DNA of 25,649 nt from an uncultured Opitutia bacterium. Its GTDB lineage: Bacteria > Verrucomicrobiota > Verrucomicrobiia > Opitutales > UBA953. The position numbers and the translations under genes were made by a program. Under the pieces are notes generated by a model that saw only the letters and a list, made by a program, of their open reading frames with translations, was not told the origin of the DNA and did no database searches. Positions 9,881-16,998 of this stretch are shown piece after piece. The stretch is from the NCBI GenBank assembly GCA_903921665.1, contig CAIXQT010000020.1:1-25649 (forward strand), read 5' to 3'. The first letter of the stretch is position 1, and each line of letters starts with the position of its first letter.

Positions 9881-10529
9881 GCCCTCGGCGCGGCAGCCAG
9901 CGGCGGGCCGCCAGCCAGAGGATGACCGGCACCGCGACGCTCAGGCCGAGCGCCCAGGCGGGTTCTTCCTGACCCAATGCGCCGATGGCGGCGAAGAGGA
10001 ATCCCGTCGGTACGCTCCCGCAGAGCAGCGCGAAGAGGAACGTGCGGAACGGCATCCGATGAAGGCCGGCCAGGCAGGCGACCGCTTCGGGCAGGATCGG
10101 AAGGCAGCGCGAGCTGGCCACCAGCCAGGCTCCTCCGTCCGCGAAGAGTTTCTCGCCGGACTCCAGCGCGTCGGCGCCGGCTAGTCGGACGGCGAGCGGG
10201 CGCCCGAGCCAGCGGCTGAGCGCGTAGGCGGCAAGTCCGGACAGCGCCGTGCCCGCGGCGGCGTAGAGTCCGCCGACCCAGGTTCCATAGGTGAGCCCGA
10301 GCGCCGACATCACGAGCGTGCTCGGGATCGGCAGCAGGAGATCGGCGACCAGCAGGCCGATGCCGGCGAAGCCCGCGCCCGCGCCGTAGCGGGCCATCCA
10401 GGCCCGTGCACCTTCCACGGTGAATGCCGTTTCCAGCGCGTCGCCCCAGATTATCCAAGGGATGATCGCCCCGGCCAGCAGGAGCGCGGAGGCGACGATC
10501 AGGCCGCGATGACGGGCGAAGAAACTCAT
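9864..10529 (-). CDS. VTT/DedA-like membrane protein (TVP38/TMEM64 type)
   Basis: This 221-aa polytopic membrane protein has the VTT-domain core: D-L-L-L-P-I-P-S-T-L-V-M-S-A-L-G followed by a glycine-rich re-entrant region, AYALSRWLG, and a late SRCLPILPEAV helix. VTT/DedA proteins are implicated in lipid scrambling or undecaprenyl-phosphate recycling and in envelope homeostasis; the exact activity here is unknown. The start ATG at 10529-10527 overlaps the stop of the upstream cupin gene as ATGA, so the two are translationally coupled. The 3' end overlaps the convergent DUF1080 gene by 17 bp. Confidence 0.87.
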   Translation of the reverse strand: MSFFARHRGLIVASALLLAGAIIPWIIWGDALETAFTVEGARAWMARYGAGAGFAGIGLLVADLLLPIPSTLVMSALGLTYGTWVGGLYAAAGTALSGLAAYALSRWLGRPLAVRLAGADALESGEKLFADGGAWLVASSRCLPILPEAVACLAGLHRMPFRTFLFALLCGSVPTGFLFAAIGALGQEEPAWALGLSVAVPVILWLAARRWLPRRGLTSAP

Positions 10530-10936
10530 GCGCCGGCGCGCAGGTCTTTCCAGGAAGACTCGCCGCTGACGTCGACCATGAAGGGGCCTTTGCTCGCGCC
10601 AGGCGAAAGGATCGCGAGGATGGTCGCATCCGCCTGCGAGGCGTTGAAGGTCGCGTGCACGACGCCCGCAGGGATGTGCGCGGCATCGCCGGGCTTCAGG
10701 ATACGTTTTTCCTTCTCGACCCATTGCTCCACCTCGCCGGCGAGGACATAGATCATCTCCTCGAGTTCGGGGTGCGTGTGGAAGCCATGCCCCTCGCCCG
10801 GAGGCAGGGTAGCTTCGCAGACCTGCAGATCCTTCGCCCCGGTCAGCTCAGGCCGCGTCAGCCAATAATTGGTCCGGCCTTTGAATTCTTCTTTGATGGC
10901 GTCGGCTTTGGTCACGAAACGCAGCGGTTTGCTCAT
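10526..10936 (-). CDS. Small cupin-domain protein
   Basis: This 136-aa single-cupin protein shows cupin motif 1 (G-F-H-T-H-P-E-L-E-E, then VLAGEVEQW) and motif 2 (GDAAHIPAGVVHATFN). The two histidines, the glutamate and the late histidine form the usual metal site. There is no signal peptide, so it is cytoplasmic. The family covers many activities (isomerases, dioxygenases, sugar-acid demethylation, sensory roles) and nothing here fixes one. The ATG at 10936 gives MSKPLRFV. An open frame continues upstream without protein-like sequence. It is the first gene of a two-gene unit with the VTT protein (ATGA overlap). Confidence 0.88.
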   Translation of the reverse strand: MSKPLRFVTKADAIKEEFKGRTNYWLTRPELTGAKDLQVCEATLPPGEGHGFHTHPELEEMIYVLAGEVEQWVEKEKRILKPGDAAHIPAGVVHATFNASQADATILAILSPGASKGPFMVDVSGESSWKDLRAGA

Positions 10937-11036
10937 GGGCTCGTTATGTCGACGCGCCGGAGGTGGGCAAGCCCGACAGGGCGGACGTTGACAGGGCGGA
11001 CCCTCGGGGTGAAAAGGAAGTCCCCAAGATATCCCC
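10937..11036. promoter_or_regulatory. Divergent cupin / SGNH region with tandem 12-bp repeat and TTGACA
   Basis: Two perfect copies of GACAGGGCGGAC occur at 10975-10986 and 10990-11001, a 15-bp period. The second overlaps a perfect -35 hexamer TTGACA (10988-10993) on the plus strand. A 16-nt spacer leads to a weak -10 (TGAAAA, 11010-11015), which would start transcription about 15 nt before the SGNH gene. The repeat position fits an operator for a dimeric or tandem-binding regulator. Confidence 0.5.
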
Positions 11037-11819
11037 ATGAAACGCACCCTATCCCTCCTCCTCGGGCTCTCCTTGTTCGGCGCCGCTTCCGTCGTCGCCC
11101 AGGAAGCCAAGAAAGAAGCGCCCAAGAAAGATGCCGCGCCGGCCGTCAAGCTGGCCCCGCAGCAGCCTGACGTCGCCGCCCCGAAGTTGGACCCGAAGAC
11201 CGGTCAGGTCCAGGCCGGCTTCGCCAAGCAACACGAGTCCTTCGTCGCCATCGCCAAGAAGGGCGAAGCGCAGGTCGTCTTCCTCGGCGATTCCATCACC
11301 GCCGGTTGGGGTGGTCAGAAGGCGCTCTTCGAGAAGGAGTACGCGCAGTACAAGGCCGCCAACTTCGGCATCGGCGGCGACCAGGTCCAGCACGTGCTCT
11401 GGCGCGTCGAGAACGGCGAGTTCGAAGGCATCAAGCCCAAGGCCGTCGTCCTGATGATCGGCACCAACAACGTCGGCAACGCGGCGCATACGCCGGAGCT
11501 GATCGCCAACGGTATCAAGAAGATCATCGAAGCCATCCACCAGCGCTCGCCGGACACCAAGGTCCTCCTCCTCGCGATCTTCCCCCGCTCCGCCAAGCCC
11601 ACCGACGCCGCCCGCGTGAAGAACGAGAAGGTCAACGCCCTCATCGCCAAGTTCAACGACGGCAAGAAGGTGCACTTCTTCGACATCGGCGCGAAGTTCC
11701 TGACCGCCGATGGCATCCTGGAGAAGTCGGTCATGCCTGACTTGCTCCACCTGAACGCCGCCAGCTACCAGGTCGAAGCCGACGCGATCCGCGAGAAGCT
11801 CGCCTCGCTCGTCAAGTAA
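11037..11819 (+). CDS. Secreted SGNH/GDSL-family esterase
   Basis: The 260-aa protein has a signal peptide (MKRTLSLLLGLSLFGAASVVA) and an Ala/Lys/Pro-rich linker of about 35 residues, then a complete SGNH hydrolase domain. Block I is VFLGDSITAGW with nucleophile S86, block II FGIGGD (Gly113), block III IGTNN (Asn145), and block V DLLHLN with D235 and H238. The spacing resembles platelet-activating-factor acetylhydrolase IB-like and carbohydrate-esterase members that deacetylate sugars. The substrate is not determined by the sequence. The gene is monocistronic: it has its own upstream -35-like element and a strong terminator directly after its stop. Confidence 0.92.
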   Translation: MKRTLSLLLGLSLFGAASVVAQEAKKEAPKKDAAPAVKLAPQQPDVAAPKLDPKTGQVQAGFAKQHESFVAIAKKGEAQVVFLGDSITAGWGGQKALFEKEYAQYKAANFGIGGDQVQHVLWRVENGEFEGIKPKAVVLMIGTNNVGNAAHTPELIANGIKKIIEAIHQRSPDTKVLLLAIFPRSAKPTDAARVKNEKVNALIAKFNDGKKVHFFDIGAKFLTADGILEKSVMPDLLHLNAASYQVEADAIREKLASLVK

Positions 11820-11839
11820 GCCGCTTCGAGCCTGAGCCG

Positions 11840-11873
11840 AAAGGCCGGTCCTCCTCGAGGGCCGGCCTTTTTT
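11840..11873 (+). terminator. Intrinsic terminator of the SGNH esterase gene
   Basis: AAGGCCGGTCC pairs with GGGCCGGCCTT (11 bp, one G-U) around a short loop, and T6 runs through 11868-11873. It begins 20 bp after the stop codon. Confidence 0.92.
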
Positions 11874-11882
11874 GCGCCCGGC

Positions 11883-13190
11883 TTATTTCCCCCAGCCTTT
11901 GGGCAGCTCGTTGAGCGTCGCCGTCAGGATCTCGTGGATCGCGACGCGTTCGTCGTCGGCCAGATGTCCGAACGATGGCGACGGCGGGAAGGCCCGCAGA
12001 CCCGAGGACAGGCGCAGCAGGACGATGTCCCTGAGTTCCTTCGGCAACGTGGCGAAGCTCTGCGAGTAGATCAGCGGGCTGCAGCGATAACGGAACAGGC
12101 GGGACCGAAGGTCGAGGTCACGTAGCGACCTTCCCTTGGCGTCGGGCTTGCGCGTCTTGGCGTAGGCCGGGGCGAAGACGCCGTCCCCTTGGATGCCGCC
12201 GGCGGGCCACGCCGCATCATCGCGGCAGAGCAGCGCGTCGAGGATCTTCTCGGCCTGGCTGTCGAACACCACCACGCAGGAACCTTGGGGCGGCGCGTCC
12301 TTCGGCAGGCCGAGAATCTCGCGCATCGCGGGCCAGCGATGCAGGGCGATGCGGGCGTCCTGGTTCGCTGTCGAGAGGACGTTGTGCACGTGCACCTGAT
12401 GGTCGTGCATGAGCAGTGGCACGACGTCGCTCGTCTTGAGGAGGTAGCGGCGCGTATCGACGACGCCGTCCAGGCTCGCGAGGTTGCGCGTCGGCATGGC
12501 CGCGTCTCCTTCGAAGTCGGCGGGTTTCTTTCCGGTGAGGTTACCCCGGTGCTGCAGCGGGTCGCGGCCGCCGGTCACGTACCAGCCGCCCCAGCGTTCG
12601 GCGAGCGGGGTGGATGGCTCGATGTTGGAGCCGCCGGAGCCGCTGAGCGGCTCGCCGTTGAGGTCGGGGAAGACGGAGCGGGCGCGGAGCGACGGCGTGT
12701 GCTCGTGGCGGGAGTGGCAGAGCAGGCAGTCCCCGCTGCGCGCGAGCAACGGCTCCTCCTTGGTCGCATGCGGCTCGAAAATGTAGAAGGTCGTGCCGAG
12801 TTTGGCGTCGAAGACCGCGACCTCGAAGGCGCCCGTCGGCGACCAGCCGACGTAGGCTTCGTCCGAGAAGTAGAGGACGCGCGGAGCCTCGGGGCTGATC
12901 AGGTCGCGCTGGAGACTCGTCTTGCTGAAGACGAAAAGCTGGGATTCGACCGGGACGCCCATTTCATCGAGCAGCCACTGCAGGCGTTTCTTGGCGGGGA
13001 GGGAGCGGATCTCCGTGGCTCGCGCTTGGAAGGCGGCGTTGATGGCCGTCGCGCGGTCGTTCGACTGCGTCGCCGAATAGTTGATCGGCGGCTCCTCGAA
13101 GGGTTCGGCCTGCTGGGCGGACGCATTGCGGGCCGCCCAGCCGGATAACCCGGCGATGAGCAGGAGGCGGGCGAAGGAAGGCACGGTCAC
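11883..13190 (-). CDS. Exported protein with one c-type heme site (435 aa)
   Basis: The N-terminus is a signal peptide (LLLIAGLSGWAARNASA), so the protein is periplasmic. A single c-type heme motif, C-L-L-C-H, lies at residues 155-159 and is followed closely by His-rich sequence (SRHEHTPS). A second His-rich stretch, MHDHQVHVHNVL, lies further on. I do not recognise the overall family; it is not a standard class I cytochrome c because the heme site is in the middle of a large protein. The start is GTG at 13190; a second in-frame GTG lies two codons later. The stop lies 10 bp past the SGNH terminator on the other strand. The sigma-factor gene lies upstream on the same strand, 36 bp away, so co-transcription with it is possible. 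Confidence 0.78.
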   Translation of the reverse strand: MTVPSFARLLLIAGLSGWAARNASAQQAEPFEEPPINYSATQSNDRATAINAAFQARATEIRSLPAKKRLQWLLDEMGVPVESQLFVFSKTSLQRDLISPEAPRVLYFSDEAYVGWSPTGAFEVAVFDAKLGTTFYIFEPHATKEEPLLARSGDCLLCHSRHEHTPSLRARSVFPDLNGEPLSGSGGSNIEPSTPLAERWGGWYVTGGRDPLQHRGNLTGKKPADFEGDAAMPTRNLASLDGVVDTRRYLLKTSDVVPLLMHDHQVHVHNVLSTANQDARIALHRWPAMREILGLPKDAPPQGSCVVVFDSQAEKILDALLCRDDAAWPAGGIQGDGVFAPAYAKTRKPDAKGRSLRDLDLRSRLFRYRCSPLIYSQSFATLPKELRDIVLLRLSSGLRAFPPSPSFGHLADDERVAIHEILTATLNELPKGWGK

Positions 13191-13226
13191 ATCATGACAC
13201 GTGCGGCAGGTGACACAAGGCTGGGC

Positions 13227-14180
13227 TTAGCGTCGTGCCGCCAAGCCCATCTTGCGCAAGGCGACGGCCTCGATCTGGCGGATGCGTTCGCGGGAGACGC
13301 CTTGGCGCTGGCCGATGGCGTCGAGCGTCAGTTCTTCGCCGTCGAGCCCGTGCCGGAGCCGGATGACTTCCAGTTCGCGGGGCGTCAGCTGGGCCAGGAC
13401 TTCGCGCAGCGCCTCCACGCGGTCCGCGGCTTCGGCATGCTCGGCCGGCGTGCCGGCGTCGCGGTCCGCGAGGGTTTCGCCGAAGGTCGTCTCGCTTTCT
13501 TCGCCGAGCGGAGCGTCGAGCGACTGGCCGTGCTGCTGGTAGCAGCGGAGTTCGGTGATCTTCTCGGGCGTGCAGCCGAGGGCTGCGGCGACCTCCTCTT
13601 CTTCCGGCTCGCGGCCGAGTTCCTGGAGCAAGGCGGCCTCGGCCTTGCGCAGCTTCGCCAGCTGCTCATGCAGGTTGCGCGGGAGGCGGACGGTGCGGCG
13701 GAGGAAATTCAATTCGCGCATGACGGCGCTGCGGATGCCCCAGAAGGCATAAGTGCTGAAGCGGTGGCCGAGGTCGGCGTCGAAATCGCGGGCGGCGTCC
13801 AGGAGGGCGGCGTTGCCGGCGGAGATCAGGTCCAGCAGTTCTTCCCTAGGGACCCGCATCTGCTGGGCGGCATGGTAGGGCAGGCGGAGGTTGCGGTTCA
13901 CCAGTTCGGCGAGCGCCGACTGGGCCTCGGCGGTCAGGTTGCCGGCGGCGTCCTTGCCGGCCTTGATCTTGCGGCCGAGGCACAGCTCCTCCTCGGCGCT
14001 GAGCCGAGCCCAGCGGGCGGCCTGGTTCATGTACTGCGTGAGGGTATCGGCTTCGCTCGGGCGCTCGGTGTTGGCCACGCTGCGGCTGACCAGGATTTCG
14101 CCGAGGTCAGGAAGGTCGGAGCGGAGGAGGGCGGTGAGTGCGTCGGGCTTGGCGGTGCGGGGGGTGATGTTGTTGATCAT
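13227..14180 (-). CDS. RNA polymerase sigma factor, sigma-70 group 2-like
   Basis: The 317-aa protein carries regions 1.2 to 4 of the sigma-70 family. Region 1.2 is near residues 43-70 and region 2 around 84-160 with FSTYAFWGIRSAVMRE (141-156). Region 3 includes RTVRLPRNLHEQ, a sigma-finger segment (SLDAPLGEESE) follows, and region 4.2 is LTPRELEVIRLRHGLDG onward with recognition helix VSRERIRQIE (295-304). Region 1.1 is absent and the protein is short, so it is an alternative rather than the housekeeping sigma. Residues that read the -10 element are changed (see findings). The ATG at 14180 is chosen for its C/T-rich leader (CTCTTTCTTTTTCC) and protein-like N-terminus. It may be co-transcribed with the heme protein 36 bp downstream. 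Confidence 0.92.
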   Translation of the reverse strand: MINNITPRTAKPDALTALLRSDLPDLGEILVSRSVANTERPSEADTLTQYMNQAARWARLSAEEELCLGRKIKAGKDAAGNLTAEAQSALAELVNRNLRLPYHAAQQMRVPREELLDLISAGNAALLDAARDFDADLGHRFSTYAFWGIRSAVMRELNFLRRTVRLPRNLHEQLAKLRKAEAALLQELGREPEEEEVAAALGCTPEKITELRCYQQHGQSLDAPLGEESETTFGETLADRDAGTPAEHAEAADRVEALREVLAQLTPRELEVIRLRHGLDGEELTLDAIGQRQGVSRERIRQIEAVALRKMGLAARR

Positions 14181-14456
14181 GGAAAAAGAAAGAGGCCTGT
14201 ATATATAGGGCTGAAAAAGGGGGTCTGGAGCCGTGGGTTTACGTAAGTAGTTGTCCTTCAGTTGAATAAAATCGTATAATATTTTATACTGGGGTCGGGG
14301 TTGCCTGGCTCTGGGGTCGGGGAAGGCGTGTATTGTGCCCGCGGTCGCCGTTTCGTCAAAGGGGTGGCTGTCGCGGAGTGGCATCGGGGGTTATATGACC
14401 AATAATGGCCGACTTTTTAGGTGGGAACGGACGACGTTTTGGGGATTCTACTAGGC
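14181..14456. promoter_or_regulatory. AT-rich divergent control region, sigma factor / sulfatase operon
   Basis: These 276 bp separate the divergent sigma gene and the four-gene sulfatase operon. On the plus strand TTGTCC (14251-14256), an 18-nt spacer and TATAAT (14275-14280) form the best promoter in the window, but they lie about 180 nt before the sulfatase ATG. The -10 sits in an inverted repeat, GTATAA-TATT-TTATAC (14274-14289), which also offers an AT-rich -10 to the minus strand. A TATATATA stretch near 14199-14208 is a further possible -10 for the sigma gene. Confidence 0.6.
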
Positions 14457-15809
14457 ATGCCCCGCCTGTCGTCCCTCTGCGTCGCTTTGCTGGCCGTGCT
14501 ATGTCTGCCCATGGCGGCGGCGGACCGTCCGCCGAACATCCTGATGATCATCTCGGACGATCATGCCTGGAACGACTACGGCTTCATGGGCTCGAAGTCG
14601 GTCAGTACGCCGCACCTCGACAAGCTCGCGGCGGAATCCCGGGTCTTCCCTCGCGGGTACGTCACGAACTCCCTCTGCGGCCCGAGCCTGGCTTCGATCC
14701 TGACCGGCCGCCACGTTCATCGCCATGGCATCACCGGCAACGATCCGTTCGTTCCCGTCAGCGTCGTCGCGGGCGCGAAAGGCGCCGGCAAGGCCGCCGC
14801 CGCGAAACAGAAGAACGCGGCCTTCCTCGAAGGACGTGCCCAGATAATCAAGCTCTTCCAGCAGTCGCCGATCCTTCCCCGTCTTCTCGGCGAGCAGGGT
14901 TATGTGAGCCTCCAGACGGGCAAGTGGTGGATGGGGCCCTATCAGACCGGCGGCTTCACCGAAGGGATGACCAAGGGCGGCCGCCATGGCGACGAGGGCC
15001 TGGACATCGGCCGCAAGACGCTCGCGCCGCTGACGGATTTCATTTCCCGCGCGAAGAAAGACGGCAAGCCGTTCTTCGCCTGGTATGCGCCGATGATGCC
15101 GCATGACCCGCACACGCCGCCCGAACGGTTGCTCGCCAAGTATCGCGACAAGTCGCCCACGCCCCAGGCCGCCCGCTACCATGCGATGGTGGAATGGTTT
15201 GACGAGACCATCGGCGAGGTGCGTGCCCATCTGGAGAAGGAAGGACTCACCCGCGACACGATTATCGTCTACATCGCCGACAACGGATGGATCCCGCGCA
15301 CGGACAAGCCGTCGGTCGACTTTGAACGCTCTAAGCAGTCGCCCTTCGACGGCGGCGTCCGTACGCCGATTTTGGTGAGCTGGCCGGGGCATGTCAGGCC
15401 GACGGCCATGGCGGAGGCCGCCAGCGCGGTGGATATCCTGCCGACGTTGCTCAAGCTCACCGGAGCTCCCGTCCCTGCCGACGGTGATGGGCTAGACCTG
15501 CTCGATGACGCGGCCCTGCGTGCCCGTCCGTTCGTCGCGGGGCAGAACTCGACGCACGACATCCTCGAGCTAGGACGACCTGCGGCCAGCCTGCGCTACC
15601 GCTGGCTCGTCGCCGGCGATCTCAAGCTGATCGTCTCGAGCGGCCTCAAGACCGGTGGCACCCAGCAGGGTTCGGGCGACGCGACCGAGCCGCCGCGCCT
15701 TTTCGACCTCAAGGCCGACCCGGCTGAACGTAATGACCTTGCCGCCGCGCGCCCTGACGACGTCAAGCGCCTGACGGCCCTCCTCGACGGTTGGTGGAGC
15801 GGGCGCTGA
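14457..15809 (+). CDS. Secreted sulfatase (alkaline-phosphatase superfamily) with atypical FGly motif
   Basis: After a signal peptide (LCVALLAVLCLPMAAA) comes a sulfatase domain: metal ligands in MIISDDH (D34, D35), the formylglycine motif N-S-L-C-G-P-S-L-A-S (C74), TGKWW (K156), MMPHDPH (H216), and ADNGW (D275, N276). It is expected to remove sulfate from a glycan or other sulfated substrate in the periplasm. Two departures stand out: the consensus C-x-P-S-R has Leu78 in place of Arg, and GKWH is GKWW. At 450 aa the length is normal. The ATG at 14457 is chosen because it begins the signal peptide; a GTG at 14421 would add 12 residues. It heads an operon and the lipoprotein gene follows after 17 nt. 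Confidence 0.92.
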   Translation: MPRLSSLCVALLAVLCLPMAAADRPPNILMIISDDHAWNDYGFMGSKSVSTPHLDKLAAESRVFPRGYVTNSLCGPSLASILTGRHVHRHGITGNDPFVPVSVVAGAKGAGKAAAAKQKNAAFLEGRAQIIKLFQQSPILPRLLGEQGYVSLQTGKWWMGPYQTGGFTEGMTKGGRHGDEGLDIGRKTLAPLTDFISRAKKDGKPFFAWYAPMMPHDPHTPPERLLAKYRDKSPTPQAARYHAMVEWFDETIGEVRAHLEKEGLTRDTIIVYIADNGWIPRTDKPSVDFERSKQSPFDGGVRTPILVSWPGHVRPTAMAEAASAVDILPTLLKLTGAPVPADGDGLDLLDDAALRARPFVAGQNSTHDILELGRPAASLRYRWLVAGDLKLIVSSGLKTGGTQQGSGDATEPPRLFDLKADPAERNDLAAARPDDVKRLTALLDGWWSGR

Positions 15810-15826
15810 AACTCTTTCTTATCACC

Positions 15827-16984
15827 ATGAACACCCCACGCCTACTCCTCGCCGCCTTCGCCGCCGCCCTCGTCGGCTGCCAGTCTGCGGACACCTCCAT
15901 CCCTGCGCCGAAGGCCGCCGCCAAGGCCGCCCCTAAGCCGGCGCCCGCCCAATATGTCTTCTATGTCGGCACCTCCGGCGCGAAGGCGCCGGGCGTCCTC
16001 CGCTGCGTGCTCGATGGCAAGACCGGCAAGATCTCCACACCGACCGTCGCCGCCGAAGCCAAGTCCGCTTCTTATGTCGCGCTTAGCCCCGATGCCAAGT
16101 TCCTCTACGCCACGGCCGAAGCCGCCGAGGGCGCCGTCGCCGCCTATGCGGTCGAGGGCGAGAAGCTCCGCCTGCTGAACACCGAAGCCTCCAAGGGCAA
16201 GGGACCGACGCACCTCGTCGTCGACGCCTCCGGTCGCAATCTGGTCGTCGTGAACTATGGTTCTGGCTCGACGACCGCCTTGCCGATCAAGGCCGACGGC
16301 TCCTTCGCGCCCGCTTCCTCCTCGATCCAGCACGTCGGCACGGGCCCGAACGCCGGCCGCCAGGCCGGTCCGCATGCCCATGGCGTCTACTTCCATCCGA
16401 AGAACGGCCGCGCCTATGTCGCCGATCTGGGTACGGACGACATCTTCATCTACAAGTTCGACGCCGAGAAAGGCCTGCTTACGCCGAACAAGCCGAAGTC
16501 CGGACGCGTGACCGCCGGCGAAGGTCCGCGCCACCTGGCCTTCCATCCTAACGGCAAGTTCGCCTACGTGAACACTGAGATGGGTCTCAATGTCGTGGCC
16601 TTCGCGGTCGAACGTAACGGCGGCCTCAAGGAGATCCAGAGCCTCCCGACCCTGCCCGCCGGCGCCGACAAGAAGGGCGTCTCCACCGCCGAGATCTTCG
16701 TCCGCCCCGACGGCAAGACGCTGTATGTCTCCAATCGCGGGCATGACTCCATCGCCGTCTATTCCATCGCCCAGGACGGCAAGCTCACCCTGCTGCAGCA
16801 CATGCTCGGCACGCCGGCCACCCCGCGTGGCTTCGGTCTCAGCGCCGACGGCCGCTGGCTTGTCTGCGCCGGCCAGAAATCCGGCACGCTCAATGCGTAC
16901 CGCATCGGACCGGGCGGCAAGTTGACCGACACCAAGCAGTCGGTCGAGGCTCCGTCCGCTGCCGCGATCGTCTTTGTTCCCTGA
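15827..16984 (+). CDS. Lactonase-family (YbhE/6-phosphogluconolactonase-like) beta-propeller lipoprotein
   Basis: The 385-aa protein starts with a lipoprotein signal (lipobox L-V-G-C, Cys18), then an Ala/Lys/Pro linker and a seven-bladed propeller of the lactonase family. Typical repeats are VALSPDAKFLYAT, HGVYFHPKNGRAYVADLG, HLAFHPNGKFAYV, IFVRPDGKTLYVSNRG and GFGLSADGRWLV, and the conserved GPHAHG site is present. Cytosolic E. coli Pgl hydrolyses 6-phosphogluconolactone; a membrane-anchored, exported version more likely opens unphosphorylated sugar lactones. It is the second gene of the sulfatase operon, 17 nt after the sulfatase stop and 14 nt before the PSD1 cytochrome. The ATG at 15827 is chosen because it begins the lipoprotein signal. 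Confidence 0.92.
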   Translation: MNTPRLLLAAFAAALVGCQSADTSIPAPKAAAKAAPKPAPAQYVFYVGTSGAKAPGVLRCVLDGKTGKISTPTVAAEAKSASYVALSPDAKFLYATAEAAEGAVAAYAVEGEKLRLLNTEASKGKGPTHLVVDASGRNLVVVNYGSGSTTALPIKADGSFAPASSSIQHVGTGPNAGRQAGPHAHGVYFHPKNGRAYVADLGTDDIFIYKFDAEKGLLTPNKPKSGRVTAGEGPRHLAFHPNGKFAYVNTEMGLNVVAFAVERNGGLKEIQSLPTLPAGADKKGVSTAEIFVRPDGKTLYVSNRGHDSIAVYSIAQDGKLTLLQHMLGTPATPRGFGLSADGRWLVCAGQKSGTLNAYRIGPGGKLTDTKQSVEAPSAAAIVFVP

Positions 16985-16998
16985 TTTAAGCTCGCTTC

